Shown here one piece after another: positions 34,937 to 43,450 of a stretch of DNA of 64,000 nt (the stretch's first letter is position 1; each line of letters starts with the position of its first letter). The notes below the pieces were generated by a model. That model saw only the letters and a program-made list of their open reading frames with translations. It made no database searches and was not told the DNA's origin. The stretch is from Nocardia gamkensis NBRC 108242. GTDB taxonomy: Bacteria; Actinomycetota; Actinomycetes; Mycobacteriales; Mycobacteriaceae. A program made the translations under genes and the position numbers. The stretch spans positions 62,001-126,000 of the forward strand of contig NZ_BDBM01000010.1 of the NCBI RefSeq assembly GCF_001612985.1. Direction: 5' to 3'.

Positions 34937-36193
34937 TCAGGCGATCGACTCCGCGACGGATGGCGGGGTGACGCCGTTGGCGGCATCAGGGTCGGGATTG
35001 GCGATGGGCAGCCCGAGGAAGCGGCGGGCGTTGTCACCCATGAAGTCATAGGTGCGCCGGACATCCATTCCTTCGGCGTACTTCCAGTAACCTTTCGGTT
35101 CGGTCAGACCTTCGGGGTGTGGATAGTCCGATCCGAAGAGGACCTTGTCCCAGCCGACGGTGTCGACGACATCGGCCACGCATCCCTCCCAGAACGGGCT
35201 GACCCAGATGTTGCGGCGGAACACGTCGTGCGGATGCTCGGGGAAGTTCTGGGGCATCTTCTTGTAGAGGTCTTCGAAATCGTCGAACAGCGGACGGATC
35301 CACGCACTGCCGTTCTCGACACTGGCGATGCGCAGCTTCGGGAAGCGGGTCAGGGTGCCGTGGCAGATGAGACTGGTGATCATGTCCGCGATTTCGCGGT
35401 GACCCAGCGCCATCCAGCGGAACGGGCTTTGCGCCATGAAATTCGCGGTGTACGGCGGCTCCCATTTGGCGATGTAATCGTCCAGCGGCGGGTAGCTGGC
35501 GTGCAGCACGATCGGCAGACCGGCGGCCTCGACGTCGCGCCAGAACGGATCGAACTCCGGCAGGGCGGGCGAGCGCCACCCGTACAGGCCGTTCACCGGT
35601 CCCGGCTTGATCAAGGCCACTTTCGCGCCGTTGTCGAGGATGTACTCCAACTCGCGCTGTGCCGCCTCGACCTCCGACAGATTGATAATCGGTGTCGAGA
35701 AGATGCGATCGGCGTAGGTATAGGACCAGTGCTCGGCCATCCACTGGTTGAGAGCGTGGATGATCGCCAACGTGAGTTGCGGGTCGTCCGCGGCGGAATG
35801 CTCGACCAGGCTGGCGAGAGTCGGGTAGTTGAGTGCCTCGGCCACACCTTGGCGGTCGAGCTCGGCGATCCGGTCGACAGGGTTGCGGGTGGCCGCGGGT
35901 GCCTCGATCGAGGGTCCCTGCATCTCTCGCAGCGTCAGTCCCTCGGTGTTCTCGCCCGCGAAGAACTTCTCGTGGGCGCCCGGAGCGGCGACCCGTTCGA
36001 AGGTCGGGTTCGGGATGAAGTCGGTGACCTTGTTGTTGATCACGATCCGAGTCTGCCGGCCGATCTGCGCGAACTGGACGGCGCGCGTGTAGTGCTCCGG
36101 CAGATACTTCGTCAGCGAATCCGGCGTCTCGTACATGTGCTGGTCGGCGTCGAAGATCGGCGCATCCCGGAATGGCTCTTCGATTCGGCTCAC
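34937..36193 (-). CDS. Amidohydrolase-2 family metal-dependent hydrolase/decarboxylase
   Basis: The product is 418 residues from GTG 36193. The TIM-barrel signature is present: DADQHMYE (15-22, where the usual HxH has become DQH), His231 in IVLHASYPPL and Asp356 in LFGSDYPHPEG. The family includes ACMSD-type decarboxylases and mycobacterial 'amidohydrolase' genes often found beside steroid or aromatic degradation genes. The start overlaps the stop of a 28-codon upstream gene (GTGA). A perfect motif B palindrome lies in the divergent promoter. Confidence 0.85.
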   Translation of the reverse strand: MSRIEEPFRDAPIFDADQHMYETPDSLTKYLPEHYTRAVQFAQIGRQTRIVINNKVTDFIPNPTFERVAAPGAHEKFFAGENTEGLTLREMQGPSIEAPAATRNPVDRIAELDRQGVAEALNYPTLASLVEHSAADDPQLTLAIIHALNQWMAEHWSYTYADRIFSTPIINLSEVEAAQRELEYILDNGAKVALIKPGPVNGLYGWRSPALPEFDPFWRDVEAAGLPIVLHASYPPLDDYIAKWEPPYTANFMAQSPFRWMALGHREIADMITSLICHGTLTRFPKLRIASVENGSAWIRPLFDDFEDLYKKMPQNFPEHPHDVFRRNIWVSPFWEGCVADVVDTVGWDKVLFGSDYPHPEGLTEPKGYWKYAEGMDVRRTYDFMGDNARRFLGLPIANPDPDAANGVTPPSVAESIA

Positions 36194-36276
36194 GGTCGCC
36201 CTCCTCGCGAGGCGGGGGTGCTCGCGTCGACACGCGCTGCCCGTGTGCCGACATCCATGATCGCTTCGTCCGTCAT
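36190..36276 (-). CDS. Short coupled peptide gene, 28 residues
   Basis: GGAAGGAAGCAG precedes ATG 36276. The peptide MTDEAIMDVGTRAARVDAST then PASRGGRP ends with a stop that overlaps the amidohydrolase start by four bases (GTGA). A good ribosome site and tight coupling show it is translated. It has no membrane helix and no known family. It could be a leader that couples translation, a small regulatory subunit or the remains of a larger gene. Confidence 0.6.
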   Translation of the reverse strand: MTDEAIMDVGTRAARVDASTPASRGGRP

Positions 36277-36305
36277 CTGCTTCCTTCCACCGCTCTGGTG
36301 CGAGC

Positions 36306-36324
36306 TACTGTAAACAATACAGTA
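36306..36324. promoter_or_regulatory. TACTGTA-N5-TACAGTA palindrome (motif B, site 3, perfect)
   Basis: TACTGTAAACAATACAGTA is a perfect inverted repeat with seven-base arms, extended to eight by flanking C and G. It sits between the divergent amidohydrolase unit and the LLM gene and can control both. Confidence 0.7.
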
Positions 36325-36457
36325 GATTAAGGTAGTCGCGTTGCGCGCTGACGGATGGCCGGGGTGCGAGGGTCCGCTCGGTAGGCGCCCACCCGACCTC
36401 GGCGCACGGTGGCGGCCGCACGCTGTGGCGATCCGATCAGACCGGAGAGACGAATCC

Positions 36458-37366
36458 ATGAAGTACACGCTCGAGTACCCCAGTGAACTCCCCACCGCGC
36501 CGGACGATTTTCTGCGACCAGCCGTGATCCGGGACGTCGTCACGCATGCCGAGGCCGCCGGGTTCTCGGCGGTGGCACTGAGCGAGCATCCCGCGCCGTC
36601 GCGGAAGTGGCGAGACAATGGTGGGCACAACACGCTGGATCCCGTCGCCGCGCTGAGTTACATAGCCGGAGTGACGTCTCATTTGCGGCTGATGACGAAC
36701 CTTTACGTCCTGCCGTTCCGGAATCCGTATCTTTCAGCCAAGGCGCTGGGCAGCCTGGACATCGTGTCGGGCGGTCGGCTGATCGCCGGAGTGGGAGCCG
36801 GGTACCTGCGTTCCGAATTCGGGGCGCTCGGCGTGGAGCACGGCAGGCGCGCGGAGCTGCTGGACGAGGCGTTGGACGCGTTGCGCAGGATCTGGACGCA
36901 GCCGCAGACCCCGGTGGCCGGAGCGGATTTCGCGGCGGTGGGGCCGATGTGGTTGCAACCGCCGAGCCAACCGCGCGTACCGCTCTGGCTGGGCGGCAAC
37001 GGCAGGGCGGCGATCCGGCGGATCGCGCACCATGGAGACGGCTGGATGCCGATCATCGCGGATGCGGAGATGGCAGCGGCCATGCGCACCGAGGCGATAG
37101 AGAACCTGGACCAGTTCGGCGACGCGGTGAATCGGATGCGTCACCAGCTGGCGGCGGCAGGACGGGATCCGGATTTCATCGACGTGCAGGTGCCGTGCCC
37201 GAAGTTCGATGTCGATGACGTCGAGTCGGTGCGGCGAGCGCGGACCTTCATCGACGACGTGGAGCGGCGCGGCGCCACGTGGGTGCTGCTGCATGTCGAC
37301 GGGGCGAGTCCGCAGGCCGCTACCCGGTTCATCGACACCGTCGAAAAGGCGATCATCGACCGGTGA
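36458..37366 (+). CDS. LLM-class flavin/F420-dependent oxidoreductase
   Basis: The product is 302 residues; GGAGAG precedes ATG 36458. The luciferase-like TIM barrel is clear: AGFSAVALSEHPAPS, LRLMTNLYVLPFRNPYLSAK, LDIVSGGRLIAGVGAGYLRS and VPLWLGGNGRAAIRRIAHHG. These match the TIGR03619-type enzymes abundant in mycobacteria and Nocardia, most of which use F420. The substrate is unknown. It is divergent from the amidohydrolase unit, with a perfect motif B operator between them. Confidence 0.85.
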   Translation: MKYTLEYPSELPTAPDDFLRPAVIRDVVTHAEAAGFSAVALSEHPAPSRKWRDNGGHNTLDPVAALSYIAGVTSHLRLMTNLYVLPFRNPYLSAKALGSLDIVSGGRLIAGVGAGYLRSEFGALGVEHGRRAELLDEALDALRRIWTQPQTPVAGADFAAVGPMWLQPPSQPRVPLWLGGNGRAAIRRIAHHGDGWMPIIADAEMAAAMRTEAIENLDQFGDAVNRMRHQLAAAGRDPDFIDVQVPCPKFDVDDVESVRRARTFIDDVERRGATWVLLHVDGASPQAATRFIDTVEKAIIDR

Positions 37367-37445
37367 ACCGTATCGCCGCGCGAGACTGCGTTCGAGGAGG
37401 GTGCCGTCGCGACCATCGGTCGAGGGGCCTTGCGCAAGGGCGGCG

Positions 37446-38583
37446 CTACGGCCTCGGCTCACCCGCTTCGCGCGAAACATCCCCGTGCTCGTCACCGCCG
37501 AAGCGGATCAGTTCGAGCGTTCTCAATTCTCGGATCGCCCGGCAGCTACGTTTCAGCATGATGAGGAAGATCTCTTCGCCGCGTGTCGTCGGTGTGGCGA
37601 AGGCGGCGCCCAGAGCGATGATCAACGGCGCCTGCAGCATGCCGAATCGGTAGTCCCGCCAGCATGTCTCGCGCGTGTACCCGGCGACACCATGCTCGAG
37701 CAATGCCCGGTGGTACGCGTCGACGAGCCCGGACTCGCAGGCCGAGCGGGTGTCCGGTGCCAGACTGGTCGCGGTGAAATAGGCGAGGTCGCGGGCGGGC
37801 AAGCCGACGCCGAGCGTCTGCCAGTCGACCACGCTGACGCGGCCCGCCGCGGGGTCGAACATCAAGTTGTCGAGCCGGTAGTCGCCGTGCATCAGCGCGA
37901 ACCGGCCGGTGTCGATGTCCGCGAGTAGCCACTGCGTCACGAGGTCCATTGCCTCGGAGAATGTTTCCCGGTCGACGGGTTCCAGGTGGGCGCCCACCCT
38001 GTCGAGAGTGATGCCAGCGGCGACGCGCGCGACGTCGCCGAGCCCGCCTGCCGCTGCCGTGTCACCGGGTTTGGGCATCGCGACGCCGAGAGTCAGCCAC
38101 GCCGGATCGCACCAACTCGGCCCGTGCAGCCCGGCCAGCGCTGTCACGGCCTGATGCGCGGCAGCGCAATCGCAACCGGCGATCTGGTCACCGGGAATCG
38201 CGGGAGACAGATCGGCGAGAAGCAGGGCGAACTCGGTGCCGTCATCGGTGATGTCGCTGTAGTAGCAGCGCGGTGTCGGCACCCTGGTCCGCGTGGCAGC
38301 CTTGGTGTAGAAAGCGACTTCACTGAGATACCCGAGGGTGACCACCCGCCCGTACACCGTCGTCCCGCGCGGGCAATTTGATGACGAACGTCGACGGGAA
38401 GGTGTGCTGTCCGGTTCGGTAGCGCGGGGTGATCCGGAACGTCGCCCCCGTCTGACCGGTGCCGATCGGGTCGACCTGCACATCCGCGATCTCGACGGCG
38501 TCTCCCTCCAGCCGCAGTACCGCCTGCAACCAGTCGCTGGTGACATCGGCTGCTCCACGCGGAATCGGGACGGCTGAGTTCAT
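37446..38583 (-). pseudogene. Aminoglycoside-phosphotransferase-fold kinase with one frameshift
   Basis: The frame from ATG 38583 (TSDWLQAVLRLEGDAVEIAD, TGATFRITPRY, TFVIKLPARDD) ends at 38320. The rest of the protein continues in a second frame from about 38355: VVTLGYLSEVAFYTKAATRT, ALMHGDYRLDNLMFD (catalytic HGDxxxxN) and SVVDWQTLGVG. A single-base change near 38350-38360 therefore separates the ATP-lysine region from the catalytic loop. The intact family phosphorylates small molecules and is widespread beside actinobacterial lipid genes. It overlaps the upstream LLM gene (ATGA). It could be a recent pseudogene or a sequence error. Confidence 0.75.
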
Positions 38584-39647
38584 TTCGAAGGTCCCTTCTT
38601 GTCCGCGTCGCGGTACTCGGCGACGACGGGTGCGAGTTCCTCAGGTGTCGCGCCGTGCAGGATCACGCGGTCCGCGCCGTAGGCGAACTCCTCGCGTATG
38701 CGATCGGCGCATTGCCGCGGCGTGCCGGTGGCCGCGGATTCCAGCCATTCCTGCGGCAGAATCTCCGCGATGTGCTCGATCTGCCCGACGTTCGCGACCC
38801 CGTCGATCGGTCCGGCGATCGAGGTCACCACCGGGTCTTCGCGGAAACGTTGGAGAGCAGCGGGATCCCAGCCATTGGTTCGTACCATCAGATCGCCGTA
38901 CCCCTGTAGGTAAGTCGCGAGCCGGGCGACGGTCTTCTTCAGGCGAAGCTGCTCCGGAAGGTGATCCCCTACGGTGGCCAGGCACGACCAGACCCGCACC
39001 GAGTCCGGATCTCGTCCGGCCTTCTCGGCAGCCAGCTTCACGGTCCGGACACAGCGCTGCAAGGTTTCCGGGGAGAAGTACGTGTGCAAGATGACGTCGT
39101 CGAACACCCGGCCGCCGAGGGCGAGGGTGTTGGGCCCGAAGGCGACCAGCGCGAGCGGTATGTCCTCATCGAAGCTCGGGTCCAGAAAGAGCACGGGGTA
39201 GGAGCCCAATGGGCCATCGTGTCCGATGATCGCTTCGCCGTGCCACAGCCGGCGCATGACGCCGGCCCAATCCTCCATCTGGGCGGTGGTCACGGCGGGG
39301 ATGCCGAACGCGGAGTACATCGCCTCGATGCCGCGGCCGATGCCGAGTGTGAAGCGTCCTGCTGACAGTCTGTGCATGGTCGTAGCCCAGGAGGCGGTGA
39401 TCAGGGGATGCCGGGTGTTGTGATTGGTCGCGGCGGTGGCCACGTGCGTCCGCTGTGTCACCGCGCACGCGGCACCGGTCAGGGACGCCGCCTCTTTGAC
39501 GTTCCAACGTTCGGAGATGAAGGCGGTGCCGAGTCCGAGTTGTTCGCCCATGCGCGCGTCCTCCGGGAGACGGGCGGGTCCTTCGCCGCCCGAGCCCGCC
39601 AACAGGTAGAAGCCCAACTCGTCGAGTCGGCGGTCGTGGGGGAACAT
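38580..39647 (-). CDS. LLM-class oxidoreductase, TIGR03857-like
   Basis: The product is 355 residues from ATG 39647. The luciferase-like fold is seen in LGLGTAFISERWNVKEAASL, VATAATNHNTRHPLITASWA, LSAGRFTLGIGRGIEAMYSA and RVFDDVILHTYFSPETLQRC. The 'ISERWNVKE' region is characteristic of the TIGR03857 F420-type group. It overlaps the kinase gene by four bases, so the two are co-translated. The substrate is unknown. No operator of either repeated type was seen upstream. Confidence 0.85.
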   Translation of the reverse strand: MFPHDRRLDELGFYLLAGSGGEGPARLPEDARMGEQLGLGTAFISERWNVKEAASLTGAACAVTQRTHVATAATNHNTRHPLITASWATTMHRLSAGRFTLGIGRGIEAMYSAFGIPAVTTAQMEDWAGVMRRLWHGEAIIGHDGPLGSYPVLFLDPSFDEDIPLALVAFGPNTLALGGRVFDDVILHTYFSPETLQRCVRTVKLAAEKAGRDPDSVRVWSCLATVGDHLPEQLRLKKTVARLATYLQGYGDLMVRTNGWDPAALQRFREDPVVTSIAGPIDGVANVGQIEHIAEILPQEWLESAATGTPRQCADRIREEFAYGADRVILHGATPEELAPVVAEYRDADKKGPSK

Positions 39648-39699
39648 GATGTACCTCGGTTTCGAAGTCGGGCGGGCGGTGGGGCGCTCAGCCCCTTGC

Positions 39700-40138
39700 T
39701 CAGCGTGTGTCGACCGCGGATACCGCGAGCGCGCGGGTCAAGAACCCGGCCTGGTGTGCGCGAACGGCGTCGTGCCACCACTTGCCCGGATACACGTCGA
39801 AGTGGTCGGCCGGATAGTGGCGGATGTGCGCTCGCGCGCGAACCGCGGCTTTCATTGCCGCGTCGACCGATACGCAGCGGTCGAAGTCCGCGATCTGGAA
39901 CAGGGTGGGGCAGGTCAGCCGGTGGGGGAATCGGATGGGCCGGTGTGCCATGGCGTCGAGGGCGATCGAAGCGCTCACCTCGTTGCGCCGAGTCGGGCCT
40001 GCGATGGAAAGGTAGTCGTCATACGTGCCAGGGAGATTCAGCAGCGCCGGTTCGCCGGGGTGCCCGACCGCGGGGAGCATGACACGTGCGCGGTGATCTG
40101 CCGCGGCGCGTTTGTCGCGGGCGGCGTACAGGAGCAGT
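39700..40138 (-). pseudogene. Alpha/beta-hydrolase C-terminal fragment
   Basis: The frame reads LYAARDKRAAADHRARVMLP, AVGHPGEPALLNLPGTYDDY, then CPTLFQIADFDRCVSVDAAM and YPADHFDVYPGKWWHDAV. These are the acid (IADFD) and histidine (DHFD) parts of an alpha/beta hydrolase related to DUF1100-type enzymes. The nucleophile Ser half is gone. In another frame the DNA joins directly onto the N-terminus of a flavin monooxygenase gene, so a deletion fused two genes. Confidence 0.65.
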
Positions 40139-40348
40139 CAGGCGGTACTTCGAGGTGTCTATATGCAGAGACCGGTACGCGCTGGAATGCCCGTTCGGAT
40201 TGCCGAACGCCCAGTTGCCGCCGATCCGGTCGGACGCCTCGAAACATGTGTAGGGGATCCCGTAGTCGCCGAGCATCTTTCCCGCGGTGAGACCGGCGAT
40301 CCCCGCACCGATGATCGCAGTGCCTGGAGCGCTGAGCGGCTCGGTCAT
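40139..40348 (-). pseudogene. Flavin-containing monooxygenase N-terminal fragment
   Basis: The first 70 residues from ATG 40348 are intact: GTAIIGAGIAGLTAGKMLGD is the FAD-binding GxGxxG, followed by YTCFEASDRIGGNWAFGNPN and SAYRSLHIDTSKYRL, as in class B flavin monooxygenases. The frame then runs into the alpha/beta-hydrolase fragment out of register. Intact enzymes are about 450-500 residues. The retained start lies downstream of a motif A operator shared with the divergent SDR remnant. Confidence 0.7.
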
Positions 40349-40398
40349 GCGCTGACCTTTCGGTTGTGACGGTGGTCATGCGATACTAGGGCACAGAT

Positions 40399-40412
40399 TT
40401 GACGCGCGTCAA
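40399..40412. promoter_or_regulatory. TTGAC-N4-GTCAA operator (motif A, site 2)
   Basis: TTGACGCGCGTCAA is a perfect palindrome, here with a self-complementary centre. It lies between the divergent monooxygenase and SDR remnants, 51 bases from one start and 91 from the other. Confidence 0.65.
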
Positions 40413-40502
40413 CAATAACTGTCGCACGTAAGTAAGGCCTGAGGTGTCGAAATGCGTGAGCGCGTGACCGCCGTGGCGGACCAGTCCTAAGGCGGGCGTT
40501 AC

Positions 40503-40862
40503 GTGAACCGCACCGCGATCGTCACCGGCGGAGGGTCGGGCATCGGGGCGGCGTTGACCCGAGCGCTCGTGGCGGCGGGCGCCGATGTCCGGTGCGCGGA
40601 CATCCACTCGGCCGCCGCGCGAACGGTGGTATCCGCGCTGGAGGGTCCGGGTAAGGCGGTGGCGGTGGCCCTCGACGTCACCGACGCCGCGGCGGTACGG
40701 GCCGTGGTGGACGATGTGGTCGCCAGGGACGAGCCCTGGGTGGTGACGCCGCGGCGCACTCGTCTCGGTTGGTACATCAGTCGCGTCGCGCCACGGGCGA
40801 TGCAGCGTCGGCTGAACGGATATGTGCATCGACAGGTAGTCGCGGACAGAGTCGATAGCTGA
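40503..40862 (+). pseudogene. Short-chain dehydrogenase with a large in-frame internal deletion
   Basis: GTG 40503 opens TAIVTGGGSGIGAALTRALV (Rossmann TGxxxGxG), DVRCADIHSAAARTV and a beta4-region VALDVTDAAAVRAVVDDVVA. The frame jumps directly to VTPRRTRLGWYISRVAPRAM, which belongs to the C-terminal end of classical SDRs. Total length is 119 residues instead of about 270. The catalytic Ser and YxxxK are missing. The reading frame is kept, so a stable but inactive nucleotide-binding stub could be made. Confidence 0.7.
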
Positions 40863-41011
40863 CATTTCCGGCGGGCCGCGCGGCGGCGGGTTCACCTATC
40901 GCCCACGACTTGCCATCCCTCCGGTGGCCAGTGGAAACGGTGAGCCATCGCCAGCCGTCGCATTGACAGCTCGACGCGGATGCGCCGCTCGCGCGATCGC
41001 GCCCGAGCACC

Positions 41012-41674
41012 TCATTCGGTGTCGTCGCGCGACTCCGACACGCCATCCGCGGTACAGATGTAGATCGCACGCGACCAGATGGCGAGCAGTGCCTCGATGC
41101 GGTCGGACGCCGGGCCGTGCTCGTCCAGGCAAGCCTGTTCGAGAGCGGATTGGTTCAGTTCCAGCAAAACCGTGGCGAGCGTGCGGCTATCCGGATCGGC
41201 ATGCGCGCGTCCGGCCCTGCGTTCTTTGTCGATGAGTTCGGCGACCGGTTCGACGAAAGAGGCACGGGCGGCATCCCAGAGTTCACCCACTTTGGGATTG
41301 CGCTGACGTGCGGTGATCATCGCCCGGAAATAGTGCCGGTGGTTGTGCATGGCGGCGAACAGCTCGTGCAGCATGCGCTCGAGCCGTTCGAGCGGGGTCC
41401 CGGGCCCGCTCACCAGCGTTCGAGACGCCGCGTCGACCTCTTGATACATTTCCGCGCCGAGCGCAGCCGCGCAGGCGGCCTTGTCCTCGAAGTAGAAATA
41501 GAACGCCGAGCGGCTGACACCTGCCGCCGAGGTGAGATCCGCGACGTTGATTTCGTCCAGCGTGCGTACCGCCAGTTGCTCGTCGAGCGCGCGCAGCAGG
41601 GCGGCCCGGCGTTGATCACCGCGTTTGCGAGCGCGCCGGTCCAGCACGTCCGTGGGGCGATCGTTCTCAACCAT
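41012..41674 (-). CDS. TetR-family regulator
   Basis: The product is 220 residues; GGGAGG five to six bases upstream selects ATG 41674. The HTH, about residues 20-68, reads RRAALLRALDEQLAVRTLDE, INVADLTSAAGVSRSAFYFY and FEDKAAC. The C-terminal domain is helical with conserved Trp. A TTGAC-N4-GTCAA operator lies 162 bases upstream, and the same motif controls the first TetR gene, so either regulator could own the motif. It is flanked by the SDR stub and the CitE-like gene. Confidence 0.87.
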   Translation of the reverse strand: MVENDRPTDVLDRRARKRGDQRRAALLRALDEQLAVRTLDEINVADLTSAAGVSRSAFYFYFEDKAACAAALGAEMYQEVDAASRTLVSGPGTPLERLERMLHELFAAMHNHRHYFRAMITARQRNPKVGELWDAARASFVEPVAELIDKERRAGRAHADPDSRTLATVLLELNQSALEQACLDEHGPASDRIEALLAIWSRAIYICTADGVSESRDDTE

Positions 41675-41835
41675 GGGAGCCTCCCGGAAGAGTGGAAGCG
41701 TGCCGGGCGGACTCATCGGCGCGACCGGTCACCACGCCGGTGTCCCCGGCGCGTGGGCCGTCGCACGAAGCGCGTATCTCTTCGGCGCGACAGGATCGGT
41801 CGACCGGCCTGCGGCGACACTGACATACCGTCGAT

Positions 41836-41849
41836 TTGACATGTGTCAA
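41836..41849. promoter_or_regulatory. TTGAC-N4-GTCAA operator (motif A, site 3)
   Basis: TTGACATGTGTCAA is a perfect palindrome in the divergent region between the TetR gene at 41674 and the CitE-like gene at 42055. Confidence 0.65.
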
Positions 41850-41976
41850 CTTTAGTCGAGGTTCGGGGATGGTGGTTCTGGGGGCATTCCGGGCCCTGGC
41901 CGGCTCATTCGATTCCTGGACGGGGGGCGAGGCGGGTTGGTTGGAGCGCATCGCACGACCGGGTTGTCGTAATGCA

Positions 41977-41995
41977 TACTATTGCTCATACTGTA
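41977..41995. promoter_or_regulatory. Motif B cluster before the CitE-like gene (site 4)
   Basis: TACTATT-GCTCA-TACTGTA (41977-41995) resembles the motif B palindrome with mismatches. A further half-site (GTCGTA then ATGCA) precedes it at the same 12-base period. The array lies 60 bases before the start at 42055. Confidence 0.4.
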
Positions 41996-42054
41996 GTTTG
42001 GCCCGGTGAGCCGAGGGCTCGCGTCACGCTTCGATTCGCAGATGAAGGTTGCCG

Positions 42055-42948
42055 ATGTGCCGTCCATGGAACGCGAGGTCGTGGCTGTTCGCCCCTGGTG
42101 ACAGCGAACGCAAGATGGGAAAGGCCGCCGCCGGGGCGGCGGACATCGTAATCCTCGACCTCGAGGATGCCGTGGCCACGCGCGAGAAGCCCGAAGCGCG
42201 CGCGTTGGTCGCGGAATTCCTCGACAGTTGTCCGGAGCCGGAGCGGGGCCGACTCTGGGTGCGGGTCAACCCACTGGACGGACCGGACACGCTGGCCGAT
42301 CTCGCGACCGTACTGCCTTCGCGCCCTGGCGGCATCATGCTGCCCAAATCCAGTGGCCGCCAAGACGTTACGGTCCTCGATCACTATTTGTCGGCGCTCG
42401 AGGTCGCGCACGGAATCGAGCGGGGTTCGACCGAGGTCATCGCCCTGATCGCGGAAACAGCCGACAGCATGTTCACTGCCGGGACCTATCGGGGAGCGCC
42501 CCGACTGGCTGCCATGACGTGGGGCGCGGAGGACCTCGCCGGCGCTCTGGGCGCAGTGTCCGCCGGCGACTCCGACGGTCACTACGGCTTCACCTTCGAA
42601 CTCGCGCGCAGCCTGTGCCTGATGGGAGCCGTTGCCGCCGGTGTAGCGGCAGTCGATACCGTCCACCCCGATTTCCGCGACCTCGACGGTTTGCGCGACC
42701 GCGCGGAGGCCGTGCGACGCATCGGGTATCGCGGGTCGCTGGCCATCCATCCCGCACAGGTGGATGTCATCAACGAGGTGTTCACGCCGACCGCTGAGGA
42801 AATCGCGGCGGCGCAGGAGATCGTCGACCTCTTCGCCGCTCACCCGGGTGCGGGTGCCATCGGGCACCATGGTGTCATGCTCGATCGACCGCATCTGAGC
42901 CGCGCCCAGGCGCTGCTGGCGGCAGCGAACCGAGCGTTTTCTGGATGA
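42055..42948 (+). CDS. HpcH/HpaI-family CitE-like lyase
   Basis: The product is 297 residues from ATG 42055 (GAAGG six bases upstream; TTG 42049 is possible). The TIM-barrel aldolase signature is clear: RSWLFAPGDSERKMGKAAAG, VILDLEDAVA, LWVRVNPLDG, GIMLPKSSG, EVIALIAETADSMF and AAMTWGAEDLAGALGA. The Glu/Asp of the LEDAV and WGAED motifs bind magnesium. Stand-alone CitE-like proteins cleave or hydrolyse beta-hydroxyacyl-CoA, such as malyl- or citramalyl-CoA. Near CoA ligation and dehydrogenase genes it probably acts late in a degradation route. Confidence 0.85.
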   Translation: MCRPWNARSWLFAPGDSERKMGKAAAGAADIVILDLEDAVATREKPEARALVAEFLDSCPEPERGRLWVRVNPLDGPDTLADLATVLPSRPGGIMLPKSSGRQDVTVLDHYLSALEVAHGIERGSTEVIALIAETADSMFTAGTYRGAPRLAAMTWGAEDLAGALGAVSAGDSDGHYGFTFELARSLCLMGAVAAGVAAVDTVHPDFRDLDGLRDRAEAVRRIGYRGSLAIHPAQVDVINEVFTPTAEEIAAAQEIVDLFAAHPGAGAIGHHGVMLDRPHLSRAQALLAAANRAFSG

Positions 42949-42984
42949 CCGATCACGGTACACGGCGGAGCGTGCCACGGCCGG

Positions 42985-42998
42985 TTGACGCCTGTCAA
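42985..42998. promoter_or_regulatory. TTGAC-N4-GTCAA operator (motif A, site 4)
   Basis: TTGACGCCTGTCAA is a perfect 5+5 palindrome, 132 bases before the zinc-ribbon gene at 43130. Confidence 0.65.
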
Positions 42999-43073
42999 GT
43001 GCGGGTCAGCTTAGCCCAGCACTCCTCCCCGATGCGATCGGCCGGCCGTTTCCCCTCCTCGCGCTGAGTTCAA

Positions 43074-43092
43074 TACTGTAAAGTCAACAGTA
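43074..43092. promoter_or_regulatory. TACTGTA-N5-AACAGTA palindrome (motif B, site 5)
   Basis: TACTGTA (43074-43080) and AACAGTA (43086-43092) flank AAGTC, 37 bases before the start at 43130. Together with the motif A site at 42985 this promoter carries both operators, as does 32441-32544. Confidence 0.55.
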
Positions 43093-43129
43093 GGCGGTCT
43101 CGGCGTAGAGCTGTCGGAGGGGTGGAGTC

Positions 43130-43450
43130 ATGACGGAAAATAACGGTGTCCGACCCGAGTCGCGAGCGACTTCGCATCCGGCCGACGGGCGGAATGTCCG
43201 CGTCCTCGGCGAACTGGTGCACACGGCCACGCGGGATCTCCTGGACTATTTCGCGAAGTGCCCCCGCTGCGGCTACCCGCTCCAGGCATCGGAAACGACG
43301 CGATCCTTCACTCGCGGCCTGGTGGAGCGCACGGTTTTCCGCACTTGCGGATTGCCCTGTGGGTGGAGCGATTCGTCGCGCGAGCTCGCCGACGCGGTGC
43401 CTGTCCATCTCAGCAGACCGAACCCGTCGCCCCTGGGTCGCAATGCGTGA
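43130..43450 (+). CDS. Small zinc-ribbon-like protein coupled to the molybdoenzyme
   Basis: The product is 106 residues from ATG 43130. CPRCGYPLQ (about residues 44-52) and CGLPCGW (about 73-79) form a four-cysteine treble-clef or zinc-ribbon pattern. The remainder is polar. The last codons overlap the start of the molybdopterin oxidoreductase (ATGCGTGA), so the two are translationally coupled. It may be a small electron-transfer, assembly or regulatory partner of that enzyme. No named family is recognised. Confidence 0.7.
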   Translation: MTENNGVRPESRATSHPADGRNVRVLGELVHTATRDLLDYFAKCPRCGYPLQASETTRSFTRGLVERTVFRTCGLPCGWSDSSRELADAVPVHLSRPNPSPLGRNA

